Source of the DNA: Candidatus Methylobacter oryzae | Lineage (GTDB): Bacteria > Pseudomonadota > Gammaproteobacteria > Methylococcales > Methylomonadaceae | Assembly: GCA_945861405.1 (NCBI GenBank) | Contig: CAMAUL010000032.1 | Location: 1-35,780 of the forward strand | Length of the DNA stretch: 35,780 nucleotides | Direction: 5' to 3' | Part shown: piece by piece, positions 25,283-34,340 of the stretch | Layout of the letters: the number at the start of each line of letters is the position of its first letter | Numbering within the stretch: the stretch's first letter is position 1 | Program-made: the position numbers and the translations under genes | Notes under the pieces: model-generated | What the model was told of the DNA's origin: nothing | Seen by the model: the letters and a program-made list of their open reading frames with translations, nothing else | The model's database searches: none

Positions 25283-27175
25283 CTAAACTTCAGATTTGGT
25301 AGCCTCAATCTTTTCCTCAGCCTCCATCCAGGCCGCTTCTGCGTCATCCAGCGCCTTATCGATTTTCACTTTGCGTTCCAGCAGTTTTTTTAATTGTTCC
25401 TTTTCAGATTCGGCATAAATGGCAGGATCGGCTAGCTGATGCTCAAGCTGCCGTTGCTCATTATGATATTTTTCAACGGCGGTTTCAGCTTTTTTCAAGG
25501 CATCGAATAAAGGCTTATGTTTTTGCCGACGTTCCGCATCGAGCTTACGTTGGTCTTTGCGCGATACTGTCTCTGTGCTATCGGCAACGGTTTTTTCATC
25601 GCCTTTTTTCTGCTCGGTCAGCCACACGCGGTAATCGTCCAGGTCGCCATCAAAAGGTTGCACTTTGCCGCCGGACACCAACAATAACTGATCGGTCACC
25701 GAACGCAACAAATGCCGGTCATGCGAGACCACCACGATTGCGCCTTCATAGTCCTGCAAGGCCACGCTCAAGGCATGGCGCATTTCCAGATCGAGATGGT
25801 TGGTCGGTTCATCCAGCAGCAACAGGTTCGGGTTTTGGTAAACCAGCCGCGCCAACACCAGCCGCGCCTTTTCGCCGCCGGAAAAGGGTTTGACTGCTTC
25901 CAGCACCTTGTCGCCGCGAAAATCGAAACCGCCCAGGAAATTGCGCAAATCCTTCTCGGTCGCCTGCTTGTCCAGTTGCTGCAAGTGCCACAACGGGGTT
26001 TCATCGAGGCGCAACTGCTCAAGTTGATGCTGGGCAAAATAGCCGACTTTTAACGCTTCGGCCTCCAGCCGATTGCCGGATAACGGCTGCATATCGCCTG
26101 CCAGCACCTTGATCAGGCTGGATTTTCCTGCGCCGTTCGGCCCCAACAACCCGATACGGTCGCCCGGCGATATGGACAGGCCCGCCTGTTTGATCACGCA
26201 GGTTTGCCCGTAGCCTATATCGACTTTGTCCAGCGTCAGTAAAGGATTGGGCATTTTTCCCGGTTTGGCAAAGCTGAAATCGAACGGCGAATCGACATGG
26301 GCTTGGGCGATCAGTTCCATGCGCTCCAGGGCTTTGATCCTGCTTTGCGCCTGCCGGGCTTTGGTCGCTTGCGCCTTAAAGCGGTCGACAAAGCTTTGCA
26401 TATGGGCGATTTCCCGCTGCTGCTTTAGATAGGATGATTGTTGTTGCGCCAGCTTTTCGGCGCGCATTCGCTCAAAGGCCGAGTAGTTGCCGGTATAAAT
26501 TTCGGCCTTATTCTGCTCGATATGCACGATGTGATCGGTGATAGTATCGAGGAAATCCCGATCATGGGAAATCAGCAACAAGGTGCCCGGATATTTGCAC
26601 AGCCAGTCCTGTAGCCAGATTACCGCGTCCAGATCCAAATGGTTGGTGGGTTCATCCAGCAGCAACACATCCGAGCGGCACATCAAGGCCTGCGCCAGAT
26701 TAAGCCGCATCCGCCAGCCGCCGGAAAATGAATTGACGGCATTGGCTTCCTGATCGGCAGTAAAGCCCAAGCCGTTCATTAAGCGGGAAGCTCTGGCCTG
26801 TGCGGTATAGCCGCCGATGGTATCCAAGGCCGCATGCAATTCGGCCTGTTTCAAGCCGTCGTCGGCCTGTTCGGCGGCGAGCAATTGGGCTTGCAAACGC
26901 CTTAATTGCTGGTCGCCGTCAATGACATAATCAATCGCAGTGCTGGAAACGGCAGGCGTTTCCTGGGCAACGTGGGCGATTTCCAGTCCCGGCGGCATCG
27001 AAAAGTCGCCCTCATCCAAATGCAGTTCGTTCTTGACCAGCGCGAACAGGCTGGATTTACCCGCGCCGTTTGCGCCGGTAAAGCCCACTTTTTGGCCTTT
27101 ATGAATGGTGAAGGAAGAGTTGGCAAATAACACCCGCGCGCCACGGCGCAGGGTTATATTTTTAAAGTTTAGCAT
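25283..27175 (-). CDS. yheS: ABC-F family ATPase, YheS-like
   Basis: 630 residues, close to E. coli YheS. Two ABC domains in one chain: Walker A GANGAGKSS (about 35-43) and GPNGAGKSS (second half), signatures NSFSGGWRMRL and KPFSGGEKARL, and two LLLDEPTNHLDL Walker B boxes. A linker rich in charged residues joins them, and a C-terminal coiled-coil arm (about 540-630) follows. The opening residues (LNFKNITLRRGARVLFANSSFTI split by VGFTGANGAG) and DYVIDGDQQLRRL match YheS. ABC-F proteins have no membrane domain; they bind the ribosome E site and modulate translation. Confidence 0.94.
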   Translation of the reverse strand: MLNFKNITLRRGARVLFANSSFTIHKGQKVGFTGANGAGKSSLFALVKNELHLDEGDFSMPPGLEIAHVAQETPAVSSTAIDYVIDGDQQLRRLQAQLLAAEQADDGLKQAELHAALDTIGGYTAQARASRLMNGLGFTADQEANAVNSFSGGWRMRLNLAQALMCRSDVLLLDEPTNHLDLDAVIWLQDWLCKYPGTLLLISHDRDFLDTITDHIVHIEQNKAEIYTGNYSAFERMRAEKLAQQQSSYLKQQREIAHMQSFVDRFKAQATKARQAQSRIKALERMELIAQAHVDSPFDFSFAKPGKMPNPLLTLDKVDIGYGQTCVIKQAGLSISPGDRIGLLGPNGAGKSSLIKVLAGDMQPLSGNRLEAEALKVGYFAQHQLEQLRLDETPLWHLQQLDKQATEKDLRNFLGGFDFRGDKVLEAVKPFSGGEKARLVLARLVYQNPNLLLLDEPTNHLDLEMRHALSVALQDYEGAIVVVSHDRHLLRSVTDQLLLVSGGKVQPFDGDLDDYRVWLTEQKKGDEKTVADSTETVSRKDQRKLDAERRQKHKPLFDALKKAETAVEKYHNEQRQLEHQLADPAIYAESEKEQLKKLLERKVKIDKALDDAEAAWMEAEEKIEATKSEV

Positions 27176-27210
27176 TGAGATTCAAGGTGAAGGGTTCAAG
27201 GTGGAGGCTT

Positions 27211-27248
27211 GTAGTATGGGTTTCGGCTACCGCCTCTACCCATACTAC
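27211..27248. repeat. Intergenic hairpin repeat (GTAGTATGGGT)
   Basis: GTAGTATGGGT (27211-27221) pairs perfectly with ACCCATACTAC (27238-27248) across a 16-nt loop. The wording matches a widely dispersed repeat type of gammaproteobacteria. It lies between yheS and the MAPEG gene and may help end the MAPEG transcript. Confidence 0.75.
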
Positions 27249-27251
27249 GCG

Positions 27252-27644
27252 CTAAAATTTAAACGCCCCGGTAAATGCCAGGGACAATATATTCAGCACA
27301 GCCAAGCCGATTAACAGATAAATGGTTATCCGCATCCCCAGCACTCTTTTTTTGAGATCGTTTGCGGGAAGTCCCATAGCATGGAGTATCCGACCAATCA
27401 ACAAGGTGGCACCCAATATATGGATCAGTATCGTCGGCGCGCCGTTTAATTCCAGCGTTAATAAAAGCAACAGCGTGATAGGAATCCATTCCACTGCATT
27501 TGCATGGGCGCGGATTGCCAGCTGTAGCGGTTCATTTCCGCCGTCGCCAACGCTGACCCGATTCTTTCTACGCAGTTTTATGACCGAAAGAGCAAGTTTC
27601 ACTATTAACAAAGCCGAGAGCGATGCATAGATTGACGTAATCAT
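27252..27644 (-). CDS. MAPEG family membrane protein
   Basis: 130 residues, four hydrophobic segments (about 5-23, 54-68, 70-88, 105-125). The family motif is EPLQLAIRAHANAVEWIPITLLLL (R-x-H-x-N-x-x-E), followed by ILGATLLIGRILHAMGL. MAPEG proteins include microsomal glutathione transferases and leukotriene synthases; the bacterial members are mostly uncharacterised. The ATG lies 2 bp from the stop of the YcxB-like gene upstream, so they form an operon. Confidence 0.93.
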   Translation of the reverse strand: MITSIYASLSALLIVKLALSVIKLRRKNRVSVGDGGNEPLQLAIRAHANAVEWIPITLLLLLTLELNGAPTILIHILGATLLIGRILHAMGLPANDLKKRVLGMRITIYLLIGLAVLNILSLAFTGAFKF

Positions 27645-27646
27645 GC

Positions 27647-28177
27647 CTAAGCCGCACGCTCAATCATCTTATCCGCCTGCTCGGCAAACTGCTCAAGATT
27701 GCCTTTTTTAACAGTCTCCACAGGAATAACCAGCGCCGTGCTCAAATTGATGTAGATATAAACATAGCGTTTGCCGTATTCCACCCTGACCAAATCGCCC
27801 CAAGCCATTTTATGCTTGCCGCTGGGCGATTTTTCCAGCAGATAAGCGGGATTGGCGGGGTCTATGGTCAGCGTATACGTGCCGAACATATTGAGTTTTT
27901 CTTTGGCGGTGTAATTTTTAAGAATCTGCCGACGCAAATCCAGCATCATGATTTTCGGCGACAGCAGCGCCCAGAGCATCGCAATAACGACGATGTATCC
28001 TGATGACTTCATATCGCCGTAATAAAAATAATAAAAAGAGCCGATCAGCGCCATGATGCCCGGTACTATCCAGCGGTTTTTCCTGATATTGTTTTGTATC
28101 TCTTCATTTCTCATGAACTGCATTTCATTAAAATGAATTAAATCTTCTTCGCGGAATTCGTATTCAATTTCAAACAT
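27647..28177 (-). CDS. YcxB-like domain membrane protein
   Basis: 176 residues. An N-terminal soluble stretch FEIEYEFREEDLIHFNEMQF leads to two adjacent membrane helices (about 37-52 and 60-76). A beta-rich C-terminal domain (about 95-172) has TYTLTIDPANPAYLLEKSPSGKHKMAWGDLVRVEYGKRYVYIYI, typical of the YcxB-like family. The function is unknown. First gene of a two-gene unit with the MAPEG gene. Confidence 0.8.
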   Translation of the reverse strand: MFEIEYEFREEDLIHFNEMQFMRNEEIQNNIRKNRWIVPGIMALIGSFYYFYYGDMKSSGYIVVIAMLWALLSPKIMMLDLRRQILKNYTAKEKLNMFGTYTLTIDPANPAYLLEKSPSGKHKMAWGDLVRVEYGKRYVYIYINLSTALVIPVETVKKGNLEQFAEQADKMIERAA

Positions 28178-28636
28178 ATTTTTGGTCTTGGTAAGAGGTT
28201 ATATAGTCTCGTAGGTCGAGTTAGCGTAGCGTAAGCCGACATTTTCTGCGCAAATGATTCATTATTATTTTTCTGCGCCGCAAGCATTATATCGAATCAG
28301 CTAGGTTATGGCCGATTTTACTCAACCGGGATTCGCAATAAACAGGTTCCAAAGCCTAGTAGGCCGTAATAAGCTTGTTGAAGCGACAGCGAAAACAGGC
28401 GTTTCCGGCAAATGACTAATCAAGCATCACTAGACGTATTGGTATCTGCTTTAAATTTCAGGGCATTTGGAGCCGCTACTTCAGTCGCGGTGATTGTTCT
28501 TCATCACTGTTTATGCATGAACGCTCATGCGCGATTAAAATAGATGCGCGTATTGCGTCAGTTGAGATAAAGCAGGGCGGGGGATGGGAAGGAATGCCCG
28601 GCGGGCAACGCCGGGCATCTTGTTGTTTAACCGGGA
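28178..28636. other. Gene-poor intergenic stretch with repeats
   Basis: A degenerate palindrome (28215-28240, GTCGAGTTA-gcgtagcg-TAAGCCGAC) of the gtaggtcgggttagcg type lies at the left. A strong hairpin stands at the right end. Between them I see no gene with a ribosome site; a 43-codon frame at 28412-28543 lacks one. Confidence 0.6.
28594..28618 (-). terminator. Hairpin 3' of the glycine-zipper gene
   Basis: ATGCCCGGCG-GGCAA-CGCCGGGCAT forms a perfect 10-bp stem about 18 bp past the stop. No clear U-run follows on either strand, so it may act as a terminator with help or simply protect the transcript end. Confidence 0.55.
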
Positions 28637-29032
28637 TCAGTTAACGATACGGTGTCCGCGGTTTCTCATGCAGTTGGAATAAGCCCTTTTGTATGTGCCT
28701 TCGCTTTCAAAACCTTGTTTAGCGCCGCCGCCGATACCGCCGGCTGCTGCACCTATCGCCGCGCCTGTTCCGGGGTTTCCGGCTATTGCGCCTATCGCCG
28801 CGCCGCCTGCTGCGCCGATTAAGCCACCCACACCTGCACCGATTGCGGTTTCTTTTGCAGTACCGCCTGAGGCATGGCTGGCAAGGTCTTTACATTCAGC
28901 CATATCCTGGCTGATTCGATGGGCATTAGAATCACCATAGGTATCGACGGTTGGCGTCCATCCACCTTGGCTGTAGCAACCTGAGATTAATGCGCTGCCG
29001 ATAAAAACGATGCTGATTGATAGTTTTTTCAT
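28637..29032 (-). CDS. Glycine-zipper outer-membrane-type lipoprotein
   Basis: 131 residues from MKKLSISIVFIGSALISGC, with lipobox ISGC (Cys about 19). The middle (about 64-105) is a glycine zipper, GAGVGGLIGAAGGAAIGAIAG followed by AIGAAAGGIGGG. A C-terminal YKRAYSNCMRNRGHRI motif is shared by many small YMGG/SlyB-like lipoproteins. Likely envelope-associated; the role is unknown. An in-frame GTG three codons upstream is possible, but AGGTGAT is placed correctly for this ATG. Confidence 0.85.
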   Translation of the reverse strand: MKKLSISIVFIGSALISGCYSQGGWTPTVDTYGDSNAHRISQDMAECKDLASHASGGTAKETAIGAGVGGLIGAAGGAAIGAIAGNPGTGAAIGAAAGGIGGGAKQGFESEGTYKRAYSNCMRNRGHRIVN

Positions 29033-29415
29033 ATTGATCACCTTTGGTAAAGTTGTTTCCTTGCAGGATACTTCATTTTGTATGAATAAAGTATGAATAC
29101 CATAGCACTATTTAGCTTGAAAAAATCAGTTGGTATTTTACAAATGATTTTAGGATAAAGAATCCAAGTTCTTCAAGCAATAAGTAGTATCACTGACCAT
29201 GTCATATAAGAAAGAGCGTTTGCTGGAGTGCAAGCTCTGCTCGCGTTAGCAGGCGAAGCCTGCACTCCAAATGCATGAAGTTTTTATATTGCAATGTCCG
29301 CTACTTCCATTGGATTGTTGTCATCAAAATTTCCTAAAAGGTTCTTATACTTCTTCACCGTCTCAATCATTAATGGGACAATACCCAGCATTGACCACCC
29401 CGGATAAAACTAAAC
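29033..29415. other. Divergent intergenic region with one palindromic repeat
   Basis: AT-rich DNA between the divergent glycine-zipper and FAD oxidoreductase genes. It must contain both promoters, but I could not pick convincing -35/-10 pairs. It carries repeat copy B at 29225-29268. The short open frame from 29271 has no ribosome site. Confidence 0.6.
29225..29268. repeat. Dispersed palindromic repeat, copy B (44 bp), inverted relative to copy A
   Basis: Ends GGAGTGCA (29225-29232) and TGCACTCC (29261-29268), inner hairpin GCAGG-CGAAG-CCTGC (29249-29263). This is the reverse complement of the copy A hairpin at 19440-19454. An ATGCAT lies just outside both copies at the same side. Confidence 0.8.
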
Positions 29416-32400
29416 ATGTCGACCAGCACCGCAAAAACCGTAGCCCATTCCCCGCTTAGCATTCCCCGAGGTCATCGGGAAATCCCGTTCAACTACACGT
29501 CCGCCGATGATTGGCAGGTGGTGTCTTTCCTGATGGGTTCTGAGATTGCGTTGATTTTGGAGGAGTTGCGCGACCGGCGCGTGACTGGGCGTTCAGCACG
29601 ATTGCTGATGCGTTTTTTCGGGGAGATTCTGATTTACCGTCGCAATCCTTACCTGTTCCAGGAGCTGGTGAGTTCCTCAAGCAGGCGCAAACGCATGTTC
29701 GACAATGCCGAAAAGCATCTGGGTATCATCGAACAGAATATCGGCGGCGAAGCCCGAGTGCATAAGGTGCTGGTCGCTTCCCGCCAGCTGCTGAACGACT
29801 TTCGCCGTGATGTCGAAAAAGTGCCGGGCTTGCGCCGACGCATGAAAAAAGAACTGGGCGCTGTTGCCGGTGTTAACAACGTATTGTTCGACCCGTTCAC
29901 GCTGGTCTCCCACGCTACCGATGCGACCGACTGGCGATTGTTTTTGCCGATTGCAGTGGTGATGCCGGACAAGGAAGACCAACTCGCGCCGTTGCTCACA
30001 GCCATTGCCAAAATGGGGCTGAAAGCCGTGCCGCGCGGCGGCGGTACCGGACTGACCGGCGGTGCGGTGCCTTTGCGTTCTGACTGCGTGGTGATTAACA
30101 CCGAAAAACTCGACCGCATTCGCGGCATGCGCGACATGGAGTTTAAGCTTAGCGACGGGCAGACTGCCGTGGCCCAAGTACTTGAAGTTGAAGTCGGCGT
30201 GATTACCGAAAAAGCCCATCAATACGCAAGCAGTCGGGGTCTGGTGTTTGCGACCGACCCCACCAGCGCGTGGGCGTCCTCAATAGGCGGCAACATCTCC
30301 GAGAACGCGGGCGGCAAGTGCGCGGTGCGCTGGGGTACCTGCATCGACAACCTGATTTCCTGGCGGATGGCGATGCCCGGCGGCAAGCGCTGGCAGGTGC
30401 GCAGGATCGACCACCAGTTGCGTAAAATATTGCCGGACGATCAAGTGACTTTCGAGGTACTCGATCAGAGCGGCGAGTCGATCAAGATCATTGTCTTAAA
30501 AGGCAGCGAGATCAGGAAAAAAGGCCTGTGGAAAGATATCACCAACAAAGCGTTGGGCGGCGTTCCTGGCCTGCAAAAGGAAGGCACCGACGGCATCATC
30601 ACCTCGGCGGAATTCATCCTGTATCCGAAATTCCAGGCTACGCGCACGATCTGTCTGGAGTTTTTCGGCCAGGACATGGAAGAGGCCAGCCACGTGATTG
30701 TCGAGCTGTCCAAGGCATTCCCGTTTCCCGATCAAGGCGAAGATACGTTGCTGGCATTGGAGCATTTCGATGACGAATATGTCCGCGCCATCGACTATCA
30801 GGTCAAATCGAGCCGCTTTAAAACACCGAAAGCCGTATTGCTGATCGATGTTGCAGGGCATTCTTTAGATCAGGCGCAACACGGTATCGACAAAATACGC
30901 GCCATTCTGGATCAGCATCCCAACAGCGAATTATTTGAAGCGCACGATGCAGCGGAAGCCGAACGATATTGGGCTGATCGCAAGAAATTCGGCGCAATAG
31001 CAAGGCGTACCAACGCCTTTAAGCTGAATGAAGACGTCGTGATTCCGCTGGAAACGCTAGCCGAATTCGCCCGCTTTATCGATGAAGTCAACGTAGAAGA
31101 AGAACGTTACGCCCAGCTCAAATTTCTGGATCGGGCGGCGGCGATATTCCATGAGCCGCCGCTTGAAGACAATGCCGATTCGTTTTCGTCCAGAGCCGAT
31201 GTGGCGCTGGAGCTTTATGCGGTCGCCAAAAATGCGCTGCCTACGGCTGACGAAAATACCTTGCGCAGCTTGTCTATCATTAAAGCATTCAGAAAGGAAT
31301 TTGCCGAACTGGCGCGAGGTTTTCCCAAGATTATCGCCGCTGTAAAACTGGCTCACCAGGAAGTGCGCGACCGGCGCATCGTGCTGGCTACGCATATGCA
31401 CGCCGGTGACGGCAACGTGCATGTCAACTTGCCGGTGTTGTCCAACGACCGGGACATGCTGGAACGCTCGGGCGAAGTCATCGATCAGGTGATGTTCAAG
31501 GTGGTGGAGCTGGGCGGCGTGGTGTCCGGCGAACACGGTATCGGCGTGACCAAACTCAAGTACCTGGAAAAAGAGCGCATCGCGGAGCTGAGTGCCTATC
31601 GCAGCGAAGTCGATCCGTCCGGGCTGATGAACCCCGGCAAGTTGGAAGATTTCGACGCGCTGGAGCATATCTTCACACCCTCGTTCAACCTGTTGGGGCT
31701 GGAAGCGCGCATCCTTAGGCACGGCCAGCTGGAAGAGCTGGCGAACAAAATCGCCCATTGCGTGCGCTGCGGAAAATGTAAACCTGATTGCGGCGTTTTT
31801 CACCCTGCGGGCAGCCTGTTTTATCATCCGCGTAACAAGAATCTGGCGATTGGCGCGATTATCGAAGCCTTGTTGTTCGACGCACAGCGCGAATATTCGA
31901 CAAAATTCGAACTGCTGCAATGGCTGGAAGAAGTGTCCGACCATTGCACGACTTGTCACAAGTGCGCCAAACCCTGTCCGGTCGATATCGATTCAGCCGA
32001 CGTATCGGTGCTGGAGCGCAGGATTCTGGCCGACTGGGGTTATAAGCGCACGGCGGCGGCGACCAAAATGACGCTACGCTATTTGAACAGCGGCTCGCCG
32101 ACGTTCAACAAAGTATTCCGCTTCGGGGTTCTTCGGGCCGGTGTTGCAGGCCAGCAGCTGGGTACGCTGTTAGCTAAGCCGTTGCAACCGAAAAAAGGCC
32201 ATTCCAAACATTACCCGTTGCAATTGCTGCACTCGCCGATGCCGTCGGTGCCTGCGCATACGCTTCGGGACTTGTTGCCGGACTGCAAGGACGATCAGGT
32301 TTTGGTATTTGAGCCCGAAGAAGAAGCCGAACGCACCGTGTTCTATTTTCCCGGCTGCGGTTCCGAACGCATGGTGTCCACCATCTCGATGGCGACCATC

Positions 32401-33087
32401 CATGTGTTGATGGGCTTAAAAACCCGAGTGATTTTACCGCCGCCTTTTTTATGCTGCGGATTTCCCGCCCACGCCAACGGCTTGGCTGAATTGCACTCGC
32501 AAAACAGTCTGCGCGTGACCATCCTGCTCAATCAAATTCGCGACATGTTTACCCATCTGGAATTCGACGGCTGCGTGGTGACCTGCGGAACCTGCCGCGA
32601 GGGCTTGAACGAGATGGAAGCGGCCAAATTGTTCGGCGGCAGGCTGGTCGATATAACCCGTTATGCATTGGAGCGGGATTTGCATTTGGCAGGCACCGGC
32701 AGCGAGAGCTATCTTTACCACGCCCCCTGCCATGACTCGCTGGACGGCAAGGCGTTAAACATACTTGAGAAACTCGGCGGGTTCGGCAGCGTCAAGCCCG
32801 TGCCCAATTGCTGCTCCGAGGCGGGAACGCTGTCCTTGTCCCGTCCCGACATCTCCGCCGCGATGCTGCATCGCAAACGCGATTCGTTAGCGGAAGCGAT
32901 GCCGGAAAAGGGCAGAGCTACCATCCTGACCAACTGCCCGTCCTGCATGCAGGGCTTGGGCCGCAACAAGGGCATGGGTGTTGATCCACAGCATCTAGCT
33001 GTGGCGTTGGCCGAGAAATTGTCCGGGAAAACGTGGTTGAAGCAGTTTAAGGCGCAGGCGAGGAAGGCTAAGGCGTTTAATTTTTGA
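29416..33087 (+). CDS. Large FAD-linked oxidase / Fe-S / CCG-domain oxidoreductase (DUF3683 type)
   Basis: 1223 residues. Order: DUF3683-like N-terminus (about 15-150); FAD-binding domain with PRGGGTGLTGGAVP (about 203-216); FAD-oxidase C-terminal domain with THMHAGDGNVHVNLP and GVVSGEHGIG (about 650-720); two 4Fe-4S clusters, CVRCGKCKPDC (from about 782) and CTTCHKCAKPCPV (from about 844). Two cysteine-rich CCG repeats close the protein (CCGFPAHA about 1013, then HAPCHDS and NCCSEAGT). It combines in one chain what GlcD/GlcF or Dld plus an Fe-S subunit do separately. Expected role: respiratory oxidation of a 2-hydroxy acid such as D-lactate. Substrate unproven. Single gene with a weak ribosome site. 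Confidence 0.92.
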   Translation: MSTSTAKTVAHSPLSIPRGHREIPFNYTSADDWQVVSFLMGSEIALILEELRDRRVTGRSARLLMRFFGEILIYRRNPYLFQELVSSSSRRKRMFDNAEKHLGIIEQNIGGEARVHKVLVASRQLLNDFRRDVEKVPGLRRRMKKELGAVAGVNNVLFDPFTLVSHATDATDWRLFLPIAVVMPDKEDQLAPLLTAIAKMGLKAVPRGGGTGLTGGAVPLRSDCVVINTEKLDRIRGMRDMEFKLSDGQTAVAQVLEVEVGVITEKAHQYASSRGLVFATDPTSAWASSIGGNISENAGGKCAVRWGTCIDNLISWRMAMPGGKRWQVRRIDHQLRKILPDDQVTFEVLDQSGESIKIIVLKGSEIRKKGLWKDITNKALGGVPGLQKEGTDGIITSAEFILYPKFQATRTICLEFFGQDMEEASHVIVELSKAFPFPDQGEDTLLALEHFDDEYVRAIDYQVKSSRFKTPKAVLLIDVAGHSLDQAQHGIDKIRAILDQHPNSELFEAHDAAEAERYWADRKKFGAIARRTNAFKLNEDVVIPLETLAEFARFIDEVNVEEERYAQLKFLDRAAAIFHEPPLEDNADSFSSRADVALELYAVAKNALPTADENTLRSLSIIKAFRKEFAELARGFPKIIAAVKLAHQEVRDRRIVLATHMHAGDGNVHVNLPVLSNDRDMLERSGEVIDQVMFKVVELGGVVSGEHGIGVTKLKYLEKERIAELSAYRSEVDPSGLMNPGKLEDFDALEHIFTPSFNLLGLEARILRHGQLEELANKIAHCVRCGKCKPDCGVFHPAGSLFYHPRNKNLAIGAIIEALLFDAQREYSTKFELLQWLEEVSDHCTTCHKCAKPCPVDIDSADVSVLERRILADWGYKRTAAATKMTLRYLNSGSPTFNKVFRFGVLRAGVAGQQLGTLLAKPLQPKKGHSKHYPLQLLHSPMPSVPAHTLRDLLPDCKDDQVLVFEPEEEAERTVFYFPGCGSERMVSTISMATIHVLMGLKTRVILPPPFLCCGFPAHANGLAELHSQNSLRVTILLNQIRDMFTHLEFDGCVVTCGTCREGLNEMEAAKLFGGRLVDITRYALERDLHLAGTGSESYLYHAPCHDSLDGKALNILEKLGGFGSVKPVPNCCSEAGTLSLSRPDISAAMLHRKRDSLAEAMPEKGRATILTNCPSCMQGLGRNKGMGVDPQHLAVALAEKLSGKTWLKQFKAQARKAKAFNF

Positions 33088-33151
33088 GGTGGGGATTTAG
33101 TTGGTAGTAAGCATCAAGTACCATTTTCCTATCAAATGTAATTGAAGAAGG

Positions 33152-33157
33152 TATAAT
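33152..33157 (+). promoter_or_regulatory. Putative -10 box of the AT-rich two-gene unit
   Basis: Perfect TATAAT about 55 bp before the TTG start at 33213. The -35 at 17-bp spacing (CTATCA) is weak, so an activator or another start may be involved. Confidence 0.4.
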
Positions 33158-33212
33158 GCCCATTAAGGCCACATAGCAATGTGTTAGACATATAAAAAAT
33201 TAAGAGAAAAAA

Positions 33213-34127
33213 TTGCAACCACCCGTTGAACATATAACTGATGGCAGAGAAGCATGGAAACTTGGATTTACTGGCTTTTTTGTGCGTAGTAGGGGGATTC
33301 TTTCAAGTTTGGTATTTATCTTTTTGACAGCAACTGGGGCTCCTTGGTGGTTTAAAACTCAATTAATTCAGATTGATTTGATTTATTCAATTGTATATTT
33401 TTTATTTTTTTTAGGTTTTTCTGTTGGTCTCGGATTCTTGTATATACGAGACCGTTCTATTCGTTCTTTGCAAATAAAATATTATTTACATCGGCTTACA
33501 CATTCGATCAGGGATGAACAAATAAAAATAATTGATAAATTAAGTCATCAGGATAATGTTTTTGAAAAATTGCCTAAAAATGAGCTTGAGCTGTATTTAA
33601 AGGAAATATGCGAAAATTTAAAACAGTATTTCATTTTGCTTACAAATGATCGGCATATTGATGTGGCAATTAGACTCGCAGTATTAAAAGATAAGAATAT
33701 TGTATATAAAACCTATGCAAGGACAAAAGGATTAAACCCTAACAGGGAAAAAACATCTGAAGTTATCTCAATTAATGAAGGTGTTCCAAAGATTCTTAGA
33801 AGTTATGATGCTCAAGGCGTATTAATTTATCATGATTTTATAGGGGCAGAAAAATTAGGTTTGTATAAGATAACTAAAAATGATAGAAAATATTCAAGTG
33901 AAGTTGTAACGGCAATGATAGCGCCAATGAATGCTTGGGGCGGTAAAAAACAGGATATGATTGGTATTTTATTTATCACGTCTAAAAATAGAAAAACTTT
34001 TTCTATTAAGTATGTTGATTCTGTTGCATTTGCTGCTGACATTGCCGCAAATGCAATTTCAAATATTATTTGTTTAGGTTTTAGAAAAGAAACTTTTAAT
34101 CAAAATAACATTAGAAAAATCTCATGA
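33213..34127 (+). CDS. Two-helix membrane protein with GAF-like sensor domain, unknown
   Basis: 304 residues. Two adjacent membrane helices (about 29-46 and 54-76) flank a short loop. A charged connector (LQIKYYLHRLTHSIRDEQIK, about 86-105) and a helical stretch precede a C-terminal GAF-like domain (about 120-290). This domain ends with the typical VVTAMIAPM...MIGILFITS...FSIKYVDSVAFAADIAANAI pattern. The start must be TTG (33213), since an in-frame TAA sits four codons upstream and no early ATG exists. Codons are strongly A/T-rich, unlike the flanking genes, indicating acquisition from elsewhere. Its stop overlaps the next ORF (ATGA). I recognise no named family; a membrane sensor or effector is only a guess. 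Confidence 0.65.
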   Translation: MQPPVEHITDGREAWKLGFTGFFVRSRGILSSLVFIFLTATGAPWWFKTQLIQIDLIYSIVYFLFFLGFSVGLGFLYIRDRSIRSLQIKYYLHRLTHSIRDEQIKIIDKLSHQDNVFEKLPKNELELYLKEICENLKQYFILLTNDRHIDVAIRLAVLKDKNIVYKTYARTKGLNPNREKTSEVISINEGVPKILRSYDAQGVLIYHDFIGAEKLGLYKITKNDRKYSSEVVTAMIAPMNAWGGKKQDMIGILFITSKNRKTFSIKYVDSVAFAADIAANAISNIICLGFRKETFNQNNIRKIS

Positions 34128-34333
34128 ATAAAATAATTAGATGTTTTTATTTAACACCGAAAGACTTAGGTATTCAAGCATTTGAACTTGATGAAATGGT
34201 AGAATTAATGAAGGTAGATTCTAATGATTCTGAAGGGCCAGTTGAGTTTGCAAGTGCAATTTATGATATTTTTGAAAGTAAAAAGAATGCATTGAAAACC
34301 AAGTCTAACTATTCCTCTAATAAGGGTTGTTAA
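34124..34333 (+). CDS. Small acidic ORF coupled to the GAF membrane protein
   Basis: 69 residues, ATG overlapping the upstream stop by 4 bp (ATGA). It reads FYLTPKDLG (8-16), then an acidic helix-like region AFELDEMVELMKVDSNDSEGPVEF and a basic, lysine-rich tail. No membrane segment, cysteine pair or known DNA-binding motif. Same A/T-rich codon use as its neighbour. A hairpin directly follows the stop. It could be a regulatory or partner subunit; I do not recognise it. Confidence 0.55.
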   Translation: MNKIIRCFYLTPKDLGIQAFELDEMVELMKVDSNDSEGPVEFASAIYDIFESKKNALKTKSNYSSNKGC

Positions 34334-34340
34334 GCTCCAT

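Noticed and set aside
28412-28543. 43-codon frame (MTNQASLDVLVSALNF...) between the YcxB-like and glycine-zipper genes
   Set aside because: No ribosome site, no recognisable family, and the length is easily met by chance.
29271-29459. 62-residue frame before the FAD oxidoreductase
   Set aside because: It lacks a ribosome site and overlaps the true gene start in another frame.
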